From NCBI RefSeq assembly GCF_000963965.1, contig NZ_BAMX01000002.1:1-64000 (forward strand): DNA of 64,000 nucleotides, given 5' to 3'. Both the position numbers and the translations under genes were made by a program. The stretch is from Acetobacter orientalis. Its GTDB lineage: Bacteria > Pseudomonadota > Alphaproteobacteria > Acetobacterales > Acetobacteraceae. The stretch's first letter is position 1, and the number at the start of each line of letters is the position of its first letter. This document shows positions 33,996 to 42,979 of this stretch, piece after piece. Below the pieces are notes generated by a model. The model ran no database searches. It was not told the origin of the DNA and saw only the letters and a list, made by a program, of their open reading frames with translations.

Positions 33996-35690
33996 ATGCG
34001 CAGCACGCCCCCCACCACAGAATGGCAGCTTACCGGCTTAACACGCCGCGTAAGTGGCTGGCTGGCTGCGGCAATAGGGCTTGGCGGTTTGGCCGCTGTT
34101 TTGTTTGTTTGGCAGCTCAGCACCTTAGCCCAACTGGTAGACAGCCTAACCTTTAAAGGCCAAGGCCTAAGCACTTTACGGGGGGAGTTTCTCAAAACAT
34201 TTCTGCTCTGTGCAGCAAGTTTAAGCCTGCAATGGGTAGCCGATATGGCCGGTACACACGCTGGGCTGCGTATTAGCACAGCAGTGCAGCAAGACGGTAT
34301 TGCGCATATTTTTAAGGCAGGGCCAGTCGGGTGCGCAACACAGGCCACAGGCCAACTGGTTACCACCCTTACCGAAAGCACAGCCGCTTTAACCCCTTAT
34401 TTTGCACAGTATTTGCCACGCGCCGCCATGATGGTGATTTTGCCGTTACTCATACTAGGCGTAACCCTGCACCTTGATAGCTGGAGCTTTATTGTTCTGC
34501 TCTGCACCGGCCCGCTTGTGCCAGTGTTTATGGCACTGGTTGGCTATAGCGCCCAAGCCATTATGGACCGCCAATGGGTTAACTTGGTTATTATGGGTGC
34601 AAGTTTTCTCGATAACCTTACAGGGCTTCGGACACTCCGGCTTTTTGCACAAACCCAAAGCAGCGCAGCCCGTATGGCTGCCCAAACAGAAGCCCACCGC
34701 AGCGCAACCTTTGCCGTTATGCGCGTGGCCTTTTTAACCTCTGCAGTTTTAGAGTTTTTTGCCAGCCTCTCTATTGCTTTGGTAGCCGTACTTTTTGGCG
34801 CACGCCTGCTACATGGCACGGTAGATTTTCGGTCTGCTTTTCTAGTGCTTTTGTTAGCACCAGAATATTTTATGCCGTTAAGAGCCTTTTCTGCCAGCTA
34901 CCACGCAAAGCAGAATGCAACAGCAGCAGCCAAGCGCCTTTCTGCTCTCTTTGCGCTCCCCACCACCATACAACCGCGCGCCAATAAGCCAGAACGGCAA
35001 AACAAGGTACAGGCCACACTCTTAACATGCGCACCGTTTTCTGTTGCCTATCAAGGGGCAACACCACAACTCAGCAGCCTAGAAACACGGTTTCAGGTCG
35101 GTGGCCTTAGCATTTTAAGCGGAGAAAGTGGCGCTGGAAAAACAACTTTTTTAAGAGCAACCCTTGGCTTTTTACCTTTGCCAGAAGGTAGTCTGAAATT
35201 TTATGATGCAAAGGGCCAAAGCTTACCGCCAGACACATGCCGTATGGCATGGCTGCCCCAAAAACCCCTTATGGTGTTTGGCAGTATCGCCCAAAACCTG
35301 CGCCTAGCTGCTCCAACGGCAAGTCAAATGCAGCTTGAAAAAGCCTGTGCACAAGCAGATATTCTTGAATTTATTAACAGCCTACCAGATGGGTTTAATA
35401 CATTTATTGGAGATAGGGGCAGCCTGCTTTCTGGTGGGCAGCTTAAACGCCTTGCGTTAGCGCGTGCTCTTTTGGGCAACCCCGATGTGCTGTGCCTAGA
35501 TGAACCCACAGCTAACCTCGATGCACAGAGTGCAGGCCATATTATTCAAACACTTTTGCACTGTGCAAAAACCCGCATTGTTATTGCCGCCACCCACGAT
35601 GCCAGACTGAGCGCCCACGCAGCGCAGATAATGCTGGTTGAAAATGGGCAGATCTTCCCCCTTTCCGCTGAGCAAAAGGTGGCATCATGA
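33996..35690 (+). CDS. cydD: Thiol reductant ABC exporter subunit CydD
   Basis: Half of the CydDC transporter, which exports cysteine/glutathione to the periplasm and is needed to assemble cytochrome bd. The 564-residue protein has an N-terminal six-helix membrane domain (about 15-320; DNLTGLRTLRLFAQT) and a C-terminal ATPase: Walker A GESGAGKTT, Q-loop MAWLPQKPLM, signature LSGGQLKRLALARALL, Walker B VLCLDEPTANLD. Its last codon overlaps the cydC start (ATGA). Placement ahead of cydAB confirms the role. Confidence 0.95.
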   Translation: MRSTPPTTEWQLTGLTRRVSGWLAAAIGLGGLAAVLFVWQLSTLAQLVDSLTFKGQGLSTLRGEFLKTFLLCAASLSLQWVADMAGTHAGLRISTAVQQDGIAHIFKAGPVGCATQATGQLVTTLTESTAALTPYFAQYLPRAAMMVILPLLILGVTLHLDSWSFIVLLCTGPLVPVFMALVGYSAQAIMDRQWVNLVIMGASFLDNLTGLRTLRLFAQTQSSAARMAAQTEAHRSATFAVMRVAFLTSAVLEFFASLSIALVAVLFGARLLHGTVDFRSAFLVLLLAPEYFMPLRAFSASYHAKQNATAAAKRLSALFALPTTIQPRANKPERQNKVQATLLTCAPFSVAYQGATPQLSSLETRFQVGGLSILSGESGAGKTTFLRATLGFLPLPEGSLKFYDAKGQSLPPDTCRMAWLPQKPLMVFGSIAQNLRLAAPTASQMQLEKACAQADILEFINSLPDGFNTFIGDRGSLLSGGQLKRLALARALLGNPDVLCLDEPTANLDAQSAGHIIQTLLHCAKTRIVIAATHDARLSAHAAQIMLVENGQIFPLSAEQKVAS

Positions 35691-37378
35691 AAATACTGAA
35701 CATCCCTCAAGTATTTTCCACAAAAGTACGCTGGCCTCTTATTGGCGGTATTGGTCTGGCTTGCCTTGCTGCGCTCGCTAATTTTGGCCTGCTATTTCTT
35801 TCTGGTTGGCTTTTAGCTGGTGCAGCAGTTGCAGGGTTGGGGGGCGTTGCTGCCCAGCGGGCGTTTAATATGGTGTTGCCTGCCACAGGGGTACGCTTTT
35901 TTGCAACGCTGCGCATTGTGGCCCGTTATGCTGAACGCCTTATAACCCATGATGCCGCACTGCGTATTATTAGCCAGATACGGGCCAAGTTTTACGCCCA
36001 TATTGCACCCTTAGCCCCTGCGGCCCTCAACACACAACGCAGCGGCGACCTATTAAGCCGTTTTGTGGCCGATACAGACCGGATTGGCCAGTATTATACA
36101 GATACAATTGTGCCTTATATACGTGCCTTAGTTTGTGGCTGTGTTTTTATTGCCATTTTTGCACTTTTTTCTAAAGCAGTCGCATTCAGTGTAGGTCTGT
36201 CTTTTATCGTGTGCGGGCTTTTTGTGCCGTATGTAACCGGGGTTGTGTCAGACAAAATTCTGCTCCGAGCAACAATGTTGCAAAACAAACTACAAGCAGA
36301 CTTAACCGATACCATAAATTGCTTAGGAGAGTATCTGAGCTTAGGGGCCGCCCAAAGGCAACAAGAGCACTTAGCACATAGCCAGACACAAATTACAACG
36401 TTGCAGTGCTACCTTGCTGCAACACAAAGTGCTGCCAAAGCCATTACCGGGCTGTGCGCAACAGCAACAAGCCTAGTTGTATTGTATTATGCAACGCAAG
36501 GTCTGCTAACCCACACTCTGTCTTTACCACAGGTGCCTATGCTGGTTTTAGGCTGCCTTGCGGCTTTTGATGTGCTGGCCCCATTACCCGCAGCCCGCCA
36601 AAGCCTAGGGGCTGCCCGGTTAGCAATGAAACGCCTTGAAAGCGCCTGCACTACCCCTATATGCAGCGCCCCGCACACAGCTACCAACACACCCAATGCC
36701 CCTTACACCCTCAAACTTCATGATATTTCTTTTAAATACCAAGAAGAAAAAGAATGGGTTTTTAACCATGCCACACTCAGCATTCAATCGGGTGAACGCG
36801 TAGCCCTAGTTGGCCCTTCTGGGAGTGGTAAAAGTAGCCTTATTAACCTTCTATTTGGTTTCTACCCTTATCAAAACGGGCAGGCTTCTTTTGGTGGTGC
36901 AGACTTACACACCATGCGCGCAGAAACACTCGCGGGCTATATTGCCGTAGCAGGGCAAGACTTTCACCTTTTCAGTGGCACAGTGCGTGACAACCTGCTG
37001 CTTGCTAATGCACAGGCTACTGAACAGGAAATCTGGAATGCACTTGAAACAGTGCAACTGGCAGATTTTATAAAAGAGATACCCCACGGGCTGGACACCT
37101 TTGTGGGTAATGAAGGGCTTTGCCTTTCTGGTGGGCAGGCCAAACGGCTGAGCATTGCTCAAGCTCTGCTCCGTAAAACCCCTTGGTTAATTCTTGATGA
37201 ACCAACAGAGGGGCTCGATGCACAAACTGAACAGGCCTTGCTGGAAAACCTTATGCGTGCGCGGCCAGATGCCACTTTTGTGTGCCTGACCCACCGCCCT
37301 GCGGTTCTTCCATTCATGACCCGCGTTTTGCAGATCAAAGACGGGATGTTCTCCCCACTACAGGAGGAACAAGCATGA
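35687..37378 (+). CDS. cydC: Thiol reductant ABC exporter subunit CydC
   Basis: Partner of CydD, 563 residues. The membrane domain (20-310) includes NFGLLFLSGWLLAGAAVAG and RNLITHDAALR-like segments; the conserved RYAERLITHDAALRI is typical of CydC. The ATPase shows GPSGSGKSSLINLLFGF, VAGQDFHLFSGTVRDNLLLA, signature LSGGQAKRLSIAQALL and LILDEPTEGLD. It is coupled to cydD by overlap. Only 49 bp separate it from cydA, so cydDCAB form one operon. A subtle oddity is QAKRL in place of the more common QRQRL-type signature. Confidence 0.95.
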   Translation: MKILNIPQVFSTKVRWPLIGGIGLACLAALANFGLLFLSGWLLAGAAVAGLGGVAAQRAFNMVLPATGVRFFATLRIVARYAERLITHDAALRIISQIRAKFYAHIAPLAPAALNTQRSGDLLSRFVADTDRIGQYYTDTIVPYIRALVCGCVFIAIFALFSKAVAFSVGLSFIVCGLFVPYVTGVVSDKILLRATMLQNKLQADLTDTINCLGEYLSLGAAQRQQEHLAHSQTQITTLQCYLAATQSAAKAITGLCATATSLVVLYYATQGLLTHTLSLPQVPMLVLGCLAAFDVLAPLPAARQSLGAARLAMKRLESACTTPICSAPHTATNTPNAPYTLKLHDISFKYQEEKEWVFNHATLSIQSGERVALVGPSGSGKSSLINLLFGFYPYQNGQASFGGADLHTMRAETLAGYIAVAGQDFHLFSGTVRDNLLLANAQATEQEIWNALETVQLADFIKEIPHGLDTFVGNEGLCLSGGQAKRLSIAQALLRKTPWLILDEPTEGLDAQTEQALLENLMRARPDATFVCLTHRPAVLPFMTRVLQIKDGMFSPLQEEQA

Positions 37379-37427
37379 CATAACGCCCCCTTATTTCATT
37401 CTTTTTCTTCTAAAGGACTTTACAAAA

Positions 37428-39038
37428 ATGGATCTTATCAACCCCACCGTTGTTGATCTTTCGCGGTTTCAGTTTGCACTAACTGCCTTATATCACTTCA
37501 TGTTTGTGCCCCTAACCTTGGGCCTTACCTTTATGCTTGCCGCCATGGAAACGGTTTACGTCGTAACCGGGCGCAAAATTTATAAAGAAATGGCCCAATT
37601 TTGGGGTAAGCTTTTTGGCATTAACTTTGCCATTGGTGTGGCCACCGGTATCACCATGGAATTTGAGTTTGGCACCAACTGGTCAATGTATTCCCGCTTT
37701 TTTGGGGACATGTTTGGCACGCCACTCGCCATTGAAGGGCTTATGGCCTTCTTTATGGAATCAACCTTTGTGGGGCTGATGTTCTTTGGCTGGGACAGAT
37801 TAAGCAAACCCGCCCACCTTGCTGTAACGTATCTGGTAGCCCTGGGCTCTAACCTGTCTGCTCTCTGGATTTTGGTGGCAAATGCCAGCATGAACGTGCC
37901 TGAAGGGGCACATTTTGACCCAGAAACCATGCGTATGCAGTTTGACAGCTTTGTGCACGTTGTCTTTAACCCAGATGCACAATCTAAATTTGTCCATACT
38001 TCTGTGGCTGGTTACGTATCTGCTGCACTCTTTGTTATGGGTATTAGTGCTTTCTATATTCTGCGCGGCCAACACAAGCAGTTTGCAGCACGCTCTTTCC
38101 GTATGGCGGCCCTTTTTGGTATTATTTCGACGGTTGCTGTCATTACCCTGGGTGACGTGCTTGGCCGCATGGACTATGAAAAACAACCCACTAAAATTGC
38201 AGCGATTGAAGGGCTATGGCACACAAGTAAGCCCCCTTATGAACCTTGGATTTTGGCAGCCCTACCTGATGATGCCAAACAAGAAAACCACTTTGAAATT
38301 GGTGTGCCGTTTGTACTAACCCCCCTTATTGCACACGACTTTAACACCCCCATTACTGGCCTGCATGAGCTTGAAGATGCCGCCGAACCCCGTATCCGCT
38401 CCGGGATTGAAGCCGTCTCTGCCCTGCGCCGCTATGGTGAAACCCACCAACAGGCTGACCTTGATATCTTCCACGCCCATGAAAACGATATGGGTTATGG
38501 CTTTTTGGCCACCCGCCATGCACCTGGCCAAGATGTAACGGCCATTCCCGCCGCAGCGCTAGACCAAGTTGTTCAGGAAACAAAACCCGATATTTTACCA
38601 AATGTTTTTGTAACATTCTGGGCTTTCCGCCTTATGGTTTTCTTGGCGTTATACTTCTTTGCGCTGTTTGCCATTTCTTCTTATGTTAGCCTCAAGAACA
38701 AACTTGAACGCAACAAACTGCTGCTCCGTTTGTGCATGTGGTCTATCCCGCTGCCTATTTTGGCAACAGAATTTGGCTGGATTACCGCAGAAGCTGGCCG
38801 CCAACCTTGGACAGTTTTTAACAAGCTACCCACCTTTATGTCTGCCTCTACGCATAGCGTGTCTTATATGCTGTTCTCTCTGGCTGGTTTTGCAGTGCTC
38901 TACAGTATCTTTATTGCGGCCGAACTGTACCTGATGTTCAAATTTGCACGCCTTGGCCCAGAAGCACACGACACCCCACATGACAGCGCAACGCCTACGC
39001 ACCTGCACGCTGTTTCTTCTGCTCCGGCAGCACACTAA
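37428..39038 (+). CDS. cydA: Cytochrome bd ubiquinol oxidase subunit I
   Basis: Heme-bearing subunit of the quinol oxidase that reduces oxygen to water, 536 residues. Conserved elements: LSRFQFALTALYHFMFVPLTLGL (with the heme ligand His), WGKLFGINFAIGVATGITMEFEFGTNW, AIEGLMAFFMESTFVGLMFFGWDRL, the Q-loop region (YEKQPTKIAAIEGLW), and GWITAEAGRQPWTVF. Nine hydrophobic helices can be traced. ATG 37428 has AAAGGA upstream. The companion cydDC and a CydX-like gene favour a true cyd oxidase over the cyanide-insensitive Cio type. Confidence 0.97.
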   Translation: MDLINPTVVDLSRFQFALTALYHFMFVPLTLGLTFMLAAMETVYVVTGRKIYKEMAQFWGKLFGINFAIGVATGITMEFEFGTNWSMYSRFFGDMFGTPLAIEGLMAFFMESTFVGLMFFGWDRLSKPAHLAVTYLVALGSNLSALWILVANASMNVPEGAHFDPETMRMQFDSFVHVVFNPDAQSKFVHTSVAGYVSAALFVMGISAFYILRGQHKQFAARSFRMAALFGIISTVAVITLGDVLGRMDYEKQPTKIAAIEGLWHTSKPPYEPWILAALPDDAKQENHFEIGVPFVLTPLIAHDFNTPITGLHELEDAAEPRIRSGIEAVSALRRYGETHQQADLDIFHAHENDMGYGFLATRHAPGQDVTAIPAAALDQVVQETKPDILPNVFVTFWAFRLMVFLALYFFALFAISSYVSLKNKLERNKLLLRLCMWSIPLPILATEFGWITAEAGRQPWTVFNKLPTFMSASTHSVSYMLFSLAGFAVLYSIFIAAELYLMFKFARLGPEAHDTPHDSATPTHLHAVSSAPAAH

Positions 39039-39062
39039 AACTGCTGAAAGAGAGTGCCTGTT

Positions 39063-40202
39063 ATGGAACTTTACGTTATTCTTAAACTCATATGGGCAAC
39101 CATATTGTGTGTGCTGCTTATTGGCCTAGGGCTTATGGTCGGCATGGACATGGGGGTTGGCACCCTGCTACGCTTTGTTGGCCGCAATGATGGAGAGCGC
39201 CGCACAGCGCTTAATATTATTGGCCCACATTGGGACGGTAACCAAGTTTGGTTTATTTTGGGTGGTGGCGCTATTTTTGCGGCGTTTCCAACACTCTATG
39301 CCACCTCTTTTTCTGTGTTTTATGTGGTTATGATTCTGCTGCTGTTCAGCATGATTTTACGCCCTGTCGCCTTTGAATACCGCTCTAAAGCAGACAGTAA
39401 ACTGTGGCGCGCAAGCTGGGACTGGGTTTTTCTGGTTTCTGGTTTTCTGCCCATGTTTATTTACGGTGCCGCCTTTGGCAATATTCTAGAAGGGGTGGGT
39501 TACCACTTTGGCTGGAACGGCCAGTATTACCAAGACGACTCTTTTTTCTCTTACCTGCTTAGCCCGTTTGTGGTGCTATGCGGCCTGATGTCTGTCGCAC
39601 TCAGCGTCTATCAGGGCGGCGTTATGCTTATGCTACGCAGTGAAAACCCTATTTACGACCGGGCACAACGTTACGCGACACGCGGCGGTATTCTTGCGGC
39701 TGTGCTGTTTGCTATTGGGGGCGTTTTCATAAGCCGTATGAAAGGTTTTATGATGACAGAGCCTGCCAACCCCGCCATGCCAGCAAACCCGCTCCATGGC
39801 CAACATGTTGCCCATACAGCAGGTGCTTGGTTACATAATTTTACCGCACACCCAGTTTTATGGGTGCTACCGCTTTTGGGCCTTACCAGCATGGTGCTGG
39901 GCACAGTTGCTGTACGCCACAATAAGAGTGTTGTTGCGTGGTGGGTTGGCTTGGGGTCTTGGGTTGGCACTATTGGCACTGTTGCCGCTGCTATGTTCCC
40001 GTTCTTTATGCCCTCTACCACAGCACCAGACCAAAGCCTGACAATCTGGAATAGTTGTGCCAGTGCTTATGGTTTAACTTGTATGCTTGTTGTGGCACTC
40101 ATCTTTGTGCCGCTTATTCTGTGCTATACCTCATGGTGCTATTACGTCATGCGCGGAAAAGTGCGCACGGCAGATATTATCCATGATTCACACAGTTATT
40201 AG
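39063..40202 (+). CDS. cydB: Cytochrome bd ubiquinol oxidase subunit II
   Basis: Second membrane subunit, 379 residues with eight to nine helices. The family pattern is clear: LKLIWATILCVLLIGLGLM, VGMDMGVGTLL, NIIGPHWDGNQVWFILGGGAIFAAFP, and FEYRSKADSKLWRASWDWVF. ATG 39063 (MELYVILK) has GAGAG upstream and is preferred over a start at 39054. It follows cydA by 24 bp and precedes the CydX-like gene by 18 bp. Confidence 0.97.
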   Translation: MELYVILKLIWATILCVLLIGLGLMVGMDMGVGTLLRFVGRNDGERRTALNIIGPHWDGNQVWFILGGGAIFAAFPTLYATSFSVFYVVMILLLFSMILRPVAFEYRSKADSKLWRASWDWVFLVSGFLPMFIYGAAFGNILEGVGYHFGWNGQYYQDDSFFSYLLSPFVVLCGLMSVALSVYQGGVMLMLRSENPIYDRAQRYATRGGILAAVLFAIGGVFISRMKGFMMTEPANPAMPANPLHGQHVAHTAGAWLHNFTAHPVLWVLPLLGLTSMVLGTVAVRHNKSVVAWWVGLGSWVGTIGTVAAAMFPFFMPSTTAPDQSLTIWNSCASAYGLTCMLVVALIFVPLILCYTSWCYYVMRGKVRTADIIHDSHSY

Positions 40203-40220
40203 ATAAGGAAGGGCATAGAC

Positions 40221-40412
40221 ATGGTAATTCTCCGTTTAGCCGGCTTGGCTCTTGTCCTTGTTATATCGCTTTTGTTTGCCGTTTTTGTAGGTGACCAAGG
40301 GCCATGGTACTTCGCATGGGTTATTGGTACAGTCATGATTATTTTGATCTCTGGTGCCGGAGCCATTTTGTTTGATGCACAAACAGACGATTCTGCTGAG
40401 AGTGAGGTTTAA
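40221..40412 (+). CDS. cydX: CydX-like small subunit with an extra N-terminal helix
   Basis: A 63-residue membrane protein. Its second half, GPWYFAWVIGTVMIILISGAG followed by an acidic tail (DAQTDDSAESEV), closely matches E. coli CydX (WYFAWILGT, then a helix and polar tail), the small subunit that stabilises heme in cytochrome bd. CydX itself is only 37 residues; here a further hydrophobic helix (ILRLAGLALVLVISLLFAVF) precedes it. AAGGAAGGG lies before ATG 40221. No internal ATG allows a short CydX, so the two-helix form is what is made. Confidence 0.75.
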   Translation: MVILRLAGLALVLVISLLFAVFVGDQGPWYFAWVIGTVMIILISGAGAILFDAQTDDSAESEV

Positions 40413-40415
40413 GCT

Positions 40416-40514
40416 ATGATGGGTGACCTTGAAGGAATAATTTTATTTATTCCGTTTGTATATCTTGCACTTTTTTGTGCTGCATACCTTTTCGGGCGCA
40501 AACTTTTCCCGTAA
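40416..40514 (+). CDS. Very small membrane protein at the end of the cyd operon
   Basis: Thirty-two codons, starting MMGDLEGIILFIPFVYLALF and ending GRKLFP, form a single transmembrane helix with a short basic tail. The ATG lies 3 bp past the stop of the CydX-like gene, and TGAGG sits 8 bp upstream, inside that gene's end, so translation looks coupled. The position suggests an accessory subunit of cytochrome bd, comparable in size to CydH/CydY or CydS, but I see no specific sequence match. Too short for ordinary gene callers. Confidence 0.6.
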   Translation: MMGDLEGIILFIPFVYLALFCAAYLFGRKLFP

Positions 40515-40551
40515 GATAACTGTGTTCTGACAAAACAAAGTCTCGCACAAT

Positions 40552-40591
40552 CCGCCTTCATAATTTTACTCCGGTCTAGTTATGAAGGCGG
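40552..40591. terminator. Bidirectional hairpin between the cyd operon and sulP
   Basis: A perfect twelve-base-pair stem, CCGCCTTCATAA (40552-40563) with its complement (40580-40591). The sulP stop codon (40576-40578) lies in the loop, and the right arm is sulP coding sequence. No long T-run follows, so termination strength is uncertain. Confidence 0.55.
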
Positions 40592-42243
40592 GCTGCTGCC
40601 AACGCAGTATGCAACTGCGGAAATATATTTTCTTCCCCCACAATATCTGAAATACAATGCCGTTTCATGTCAGCATGTAAATACTGGCTGACACGGCCAA
40701 AAATAATATGCACCCTGCGCTGCGCAAGGTCTGCCAATAAGGTACGCACAGCAAGTGCTGCTGAATAATCTATATCTGTAATCGCACTGGCATCTACGAC
40801 CACACAGGTAACGGGTGGTTGGGTTAAGAGTGTTATTTCATCTACAAAGGTTACGCAGTTTGCGTAAAATAGGTCTGCACAAAAACGATAAATAACTAAA
40901 CCGGGTTCAGATTGTGTGCCGGGCTTTACTGGCTCTGCCTCGAATAGGTCTGTTTTGGGGTCTCTCTTTAAAACAAGTGTATGCGGCTTATAGCTGTGCC
41001 TGACATGCCTAAATAATGAAAGCGCAATAGCTGCAAAAATACCTTGCTCTACCCCCAAACCCAGCACAATGGCCCCTGTTATAAGAGCCAGCCAGAACTC
41101 ACCAGGGCTTTCGCGCCGTATGCGGTTAAGTGCTCCAACATTAACCATGCCCACCCCAACATTAAAGACAATAGCAGCAAGAATGCAGTGCGGTAGGTAA
41201 CGTAAGGGAGCTGTAAAAAATAAAAGAACACACAGCGTAAGAACCGAAAAAATACCTTGTGCCAGTTGGCTACGCGCACCCGCTTTAAGGGCCATGGCTG
41301 TTTGCGTGGGGCTGCCATTAACAACAAATGTGCCACTTACAGCCGCAGCAAGATTGGCAACGCTTAACCCTAAAATATCTCTGTTTTCATCTACTGTTTC
41401 ATTAAACATATTTGCCGCTGCACGAGCCGTTGCTGCACTTTGCGCAATAATGACAAACACGCACGATGTAGCAACTGGCAAAAGGGCCAAAAGGTCGTTC
41501 CATGCTACGTGGGGTAAATGCAGCTTTGGCAAGCCTCCAGCCATTGGCCCTACTAAACTGACCCCATGCGTCTGTAATGGCAAAGCCCACCCGCATACAA
41601 TGCCACACACTACCACCAACAGCGCCCAGGGCACGGCTTTATTTAACCGCTCTGCCCCCCATAAAAACAAGCTGGCACCAAAAGCACAGGCCGCTGTGAG
41701 GGGTACGGCGTGGGGTAACAGCTGGAGCAGGCTCCAAACCTGCACCACAGTATTGCGTGATGAAATACTGAGCCCCAACATATCAACCAGCATAGCGCAC
41801 GCTACCTGTACGCCCACCCCAGCCATAAACCCTACCAACACTGTACGAGACAAAAAGTCTGCTAAAAAGCCAAGTTTAAAAAAACGGGCCATAAGCAAAA
41901 AGAAGGCACTTAAAAGAGCCACCATGCCCACAAGGTCTTGGTAGTAGGGGCTGCCTAACGGCGCAATTTCAGACAAGGCGCTTGAAAAAATAGCGGCTGT
42001 GGCAGAGTCTGCGGCCACAACAAGGTGCTTGGATGAGCCAAACACACCAAAGGCCATTAAAGGCAGTAAAACCGTATACAGCCCTGTAACAGAAGGCATG
42101 CCCGCAATACGCGCATACCCTAAAACCTGCGGAATGGTCATAGATGCTAAAGAAAGCCCCGCTACACCCTCTTGCCACCACCGTGCGCACCGCTTTGCTG
42201 TGCACAAGCCTGCGAGACTTTGAAGGAGGTGGGCTGCTCTCAT
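40576..42243 (-). CDS. SulP-family anion transporter with STAS domain
   Basis: Inner-membrane carrier for sulfate, bicarbonate or dicarboxylate, 555 residues. The membrane part (about 20-400) begins WWQEGVAGLSLASMTIPQVLGYARIAGMPSVTGLYTVLLP-like in pieces typical of SulP, continues FGSSKHLVVAADSATAAI, and VSGTFVVNGSPTQTAMALKAG. The C-terminal STAS domain (about 440-550) shows LVIYRFCADLFYANC and VVVDASAITDIDYSAA. The start is ATG 42243. Substrate cannot be fixed, but the sulfur-handling neighbours are suggestive. It converges on the cyd operon. Confidence 0.92.
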   Translation of the reverse strand: MRAAHLLQSLAGLCTAKRCARWWQEGVAGLSLASMTIPQVLGYARIAGMPSVTGLYTVLLPLMAFGVFGSSKHLVVAADSATAAIFSSALSEIAPLGSPYYQDLVGMVALLSAFFLLMARFFKLGFLADFLSRTVLVGFMAGVGVQVACAMLVDMLGLSISSRNTVVQVWSLLQLLPHAVPLTAACAFGASLFLWGAERLNKAVPWALLVVVCGIVCGWALPLQTHGVSLVGPMAGGLPKLHLPHVAWNDLLALLPVATSCVFVIIAQSAATARAAANMFNETVDENRDILGLSVANLAAAVSGTFVVNGSPTQTAMALKAGARSQLAQGIFSVLTLCVLLFFTAPLRYLPHCILAAIVFNVGVGMVNVGALNRIRRESPGEFWLALITGAIVLGLGVEQGIFAAIALSLFRHVRHSYKPHTLVLKRDPKTDLFEAEPVKPGTQSEPGLVIYRFCADLFYANCVTFVDEITLLTQPPVTCVVVDASAITDIDYSAALAVRTLLADLAQRRVHIIFGRVSQYLHADMKRHCISDIVGEENIFPQLHTALAAARLHN

Positions 42244-42321
42244 GGCGGGTGGCCTTATCTGCTCTTATGTTCTGTCTTACCCATTGTTTAGCAACACATT
42301 ATTTTACAAACCAGAGAGCAT

Positions 42322-42365
42322 AAAAAACAGGCTGCCTGAGTATGACCCCAGACAGCCTGTTTTGA
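42322..42365 (-). terminator. Terminator of the YidB-like gene
   Basis: AAAACAGGCTGCCTG (from 42324) pairs with CAGACAGCCTGTTTT (to 42363), one internal mismatch. The minus-strand side ends in TTTTTTAT. It lies between the YidB-like gene and sulP. Confidence 0.75.
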
Positions 42366-42431
42366 GAACGAATAAGGAGGCGTGTAAAACGCTTTATGAA
42401 GGTTTATGACACACCACACCCTCCATGTGCT

Positions 42432-42815
42432 TTACCCTGAATGCGTTGTGCGCGCCTCTTTTTCATCTTGCCTACACGCTGCGGGCAACACCTCTGTTAA
42501 ACTTGCAAGCGCTGCTTTGTGAGAGAGGCCACTTTGTGCAGCTACATGCTCTATTACGCTAGGTGGCAAGAGTTTTTGTACAATATCTTCTGTGGTAGCA
42601 GCGGGCCTGCGCTCATGCTGCCAATGGGTAAGAGTTGCGCCCAAACCGTGAGCCTGCGCATTATGGCGCACAGCGCTGCGCCCTGCCTCGTTATTATGTT
42701 CTAAATATGTTACGAGTGCTGAGAACAGACCAGACTTGTCGTTGCCTGCGGCTGTCAAAACATCTGCGGCTTTGGTCATGGCAGAGGAGAGTTGTTCAGT
42801 TTTTGAAGCTGTCAT
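42432..42815 (-). CDS. YidB-like (DUF937) protein
   Basis: Small soluble protein of 127 residues and unknown function. The family pattern is AGRSAVRHNAQAHGLGATLTHW, then LLPPSVIEHVAAQSGLSHKAAL and LTEVLPAAC, matching the YidB group's GLG..W, NxPI-like and LSxxxxxxxLxxxLP segments, though the first motif is weaker than usual. ATG 42815 has a strong GGAG. Bounded by a terminator, it is a single-gene unit. Confidence 0.7.
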   Translation of the reverse strand: MTASKTEQLSSAMTKAADVLTAAGNDKSGLFSALVTYLEHNNEAGRSAVRHNAQAHGLGATLTHWQHERRPAATTEDIVQKLLPPSVIEHVAAQSGLSHKAALASLTEVLPAACRQDEKEARTTHSG

Positions 42816-42979
42816 TTTTCTTCTCCTTCACTTTCTGCGTAGGGTGTTATTTGCACTGTTATTTTTACAATCATAAAGTCTAAAAATAGACTTTCATGCA
42901 AAGCACCTACGCCATTCGGTGGCTATAATTTTTCTAACGCATAAAACAGCTAAGGTGTTGCACAGAATTTTTCTATTTT

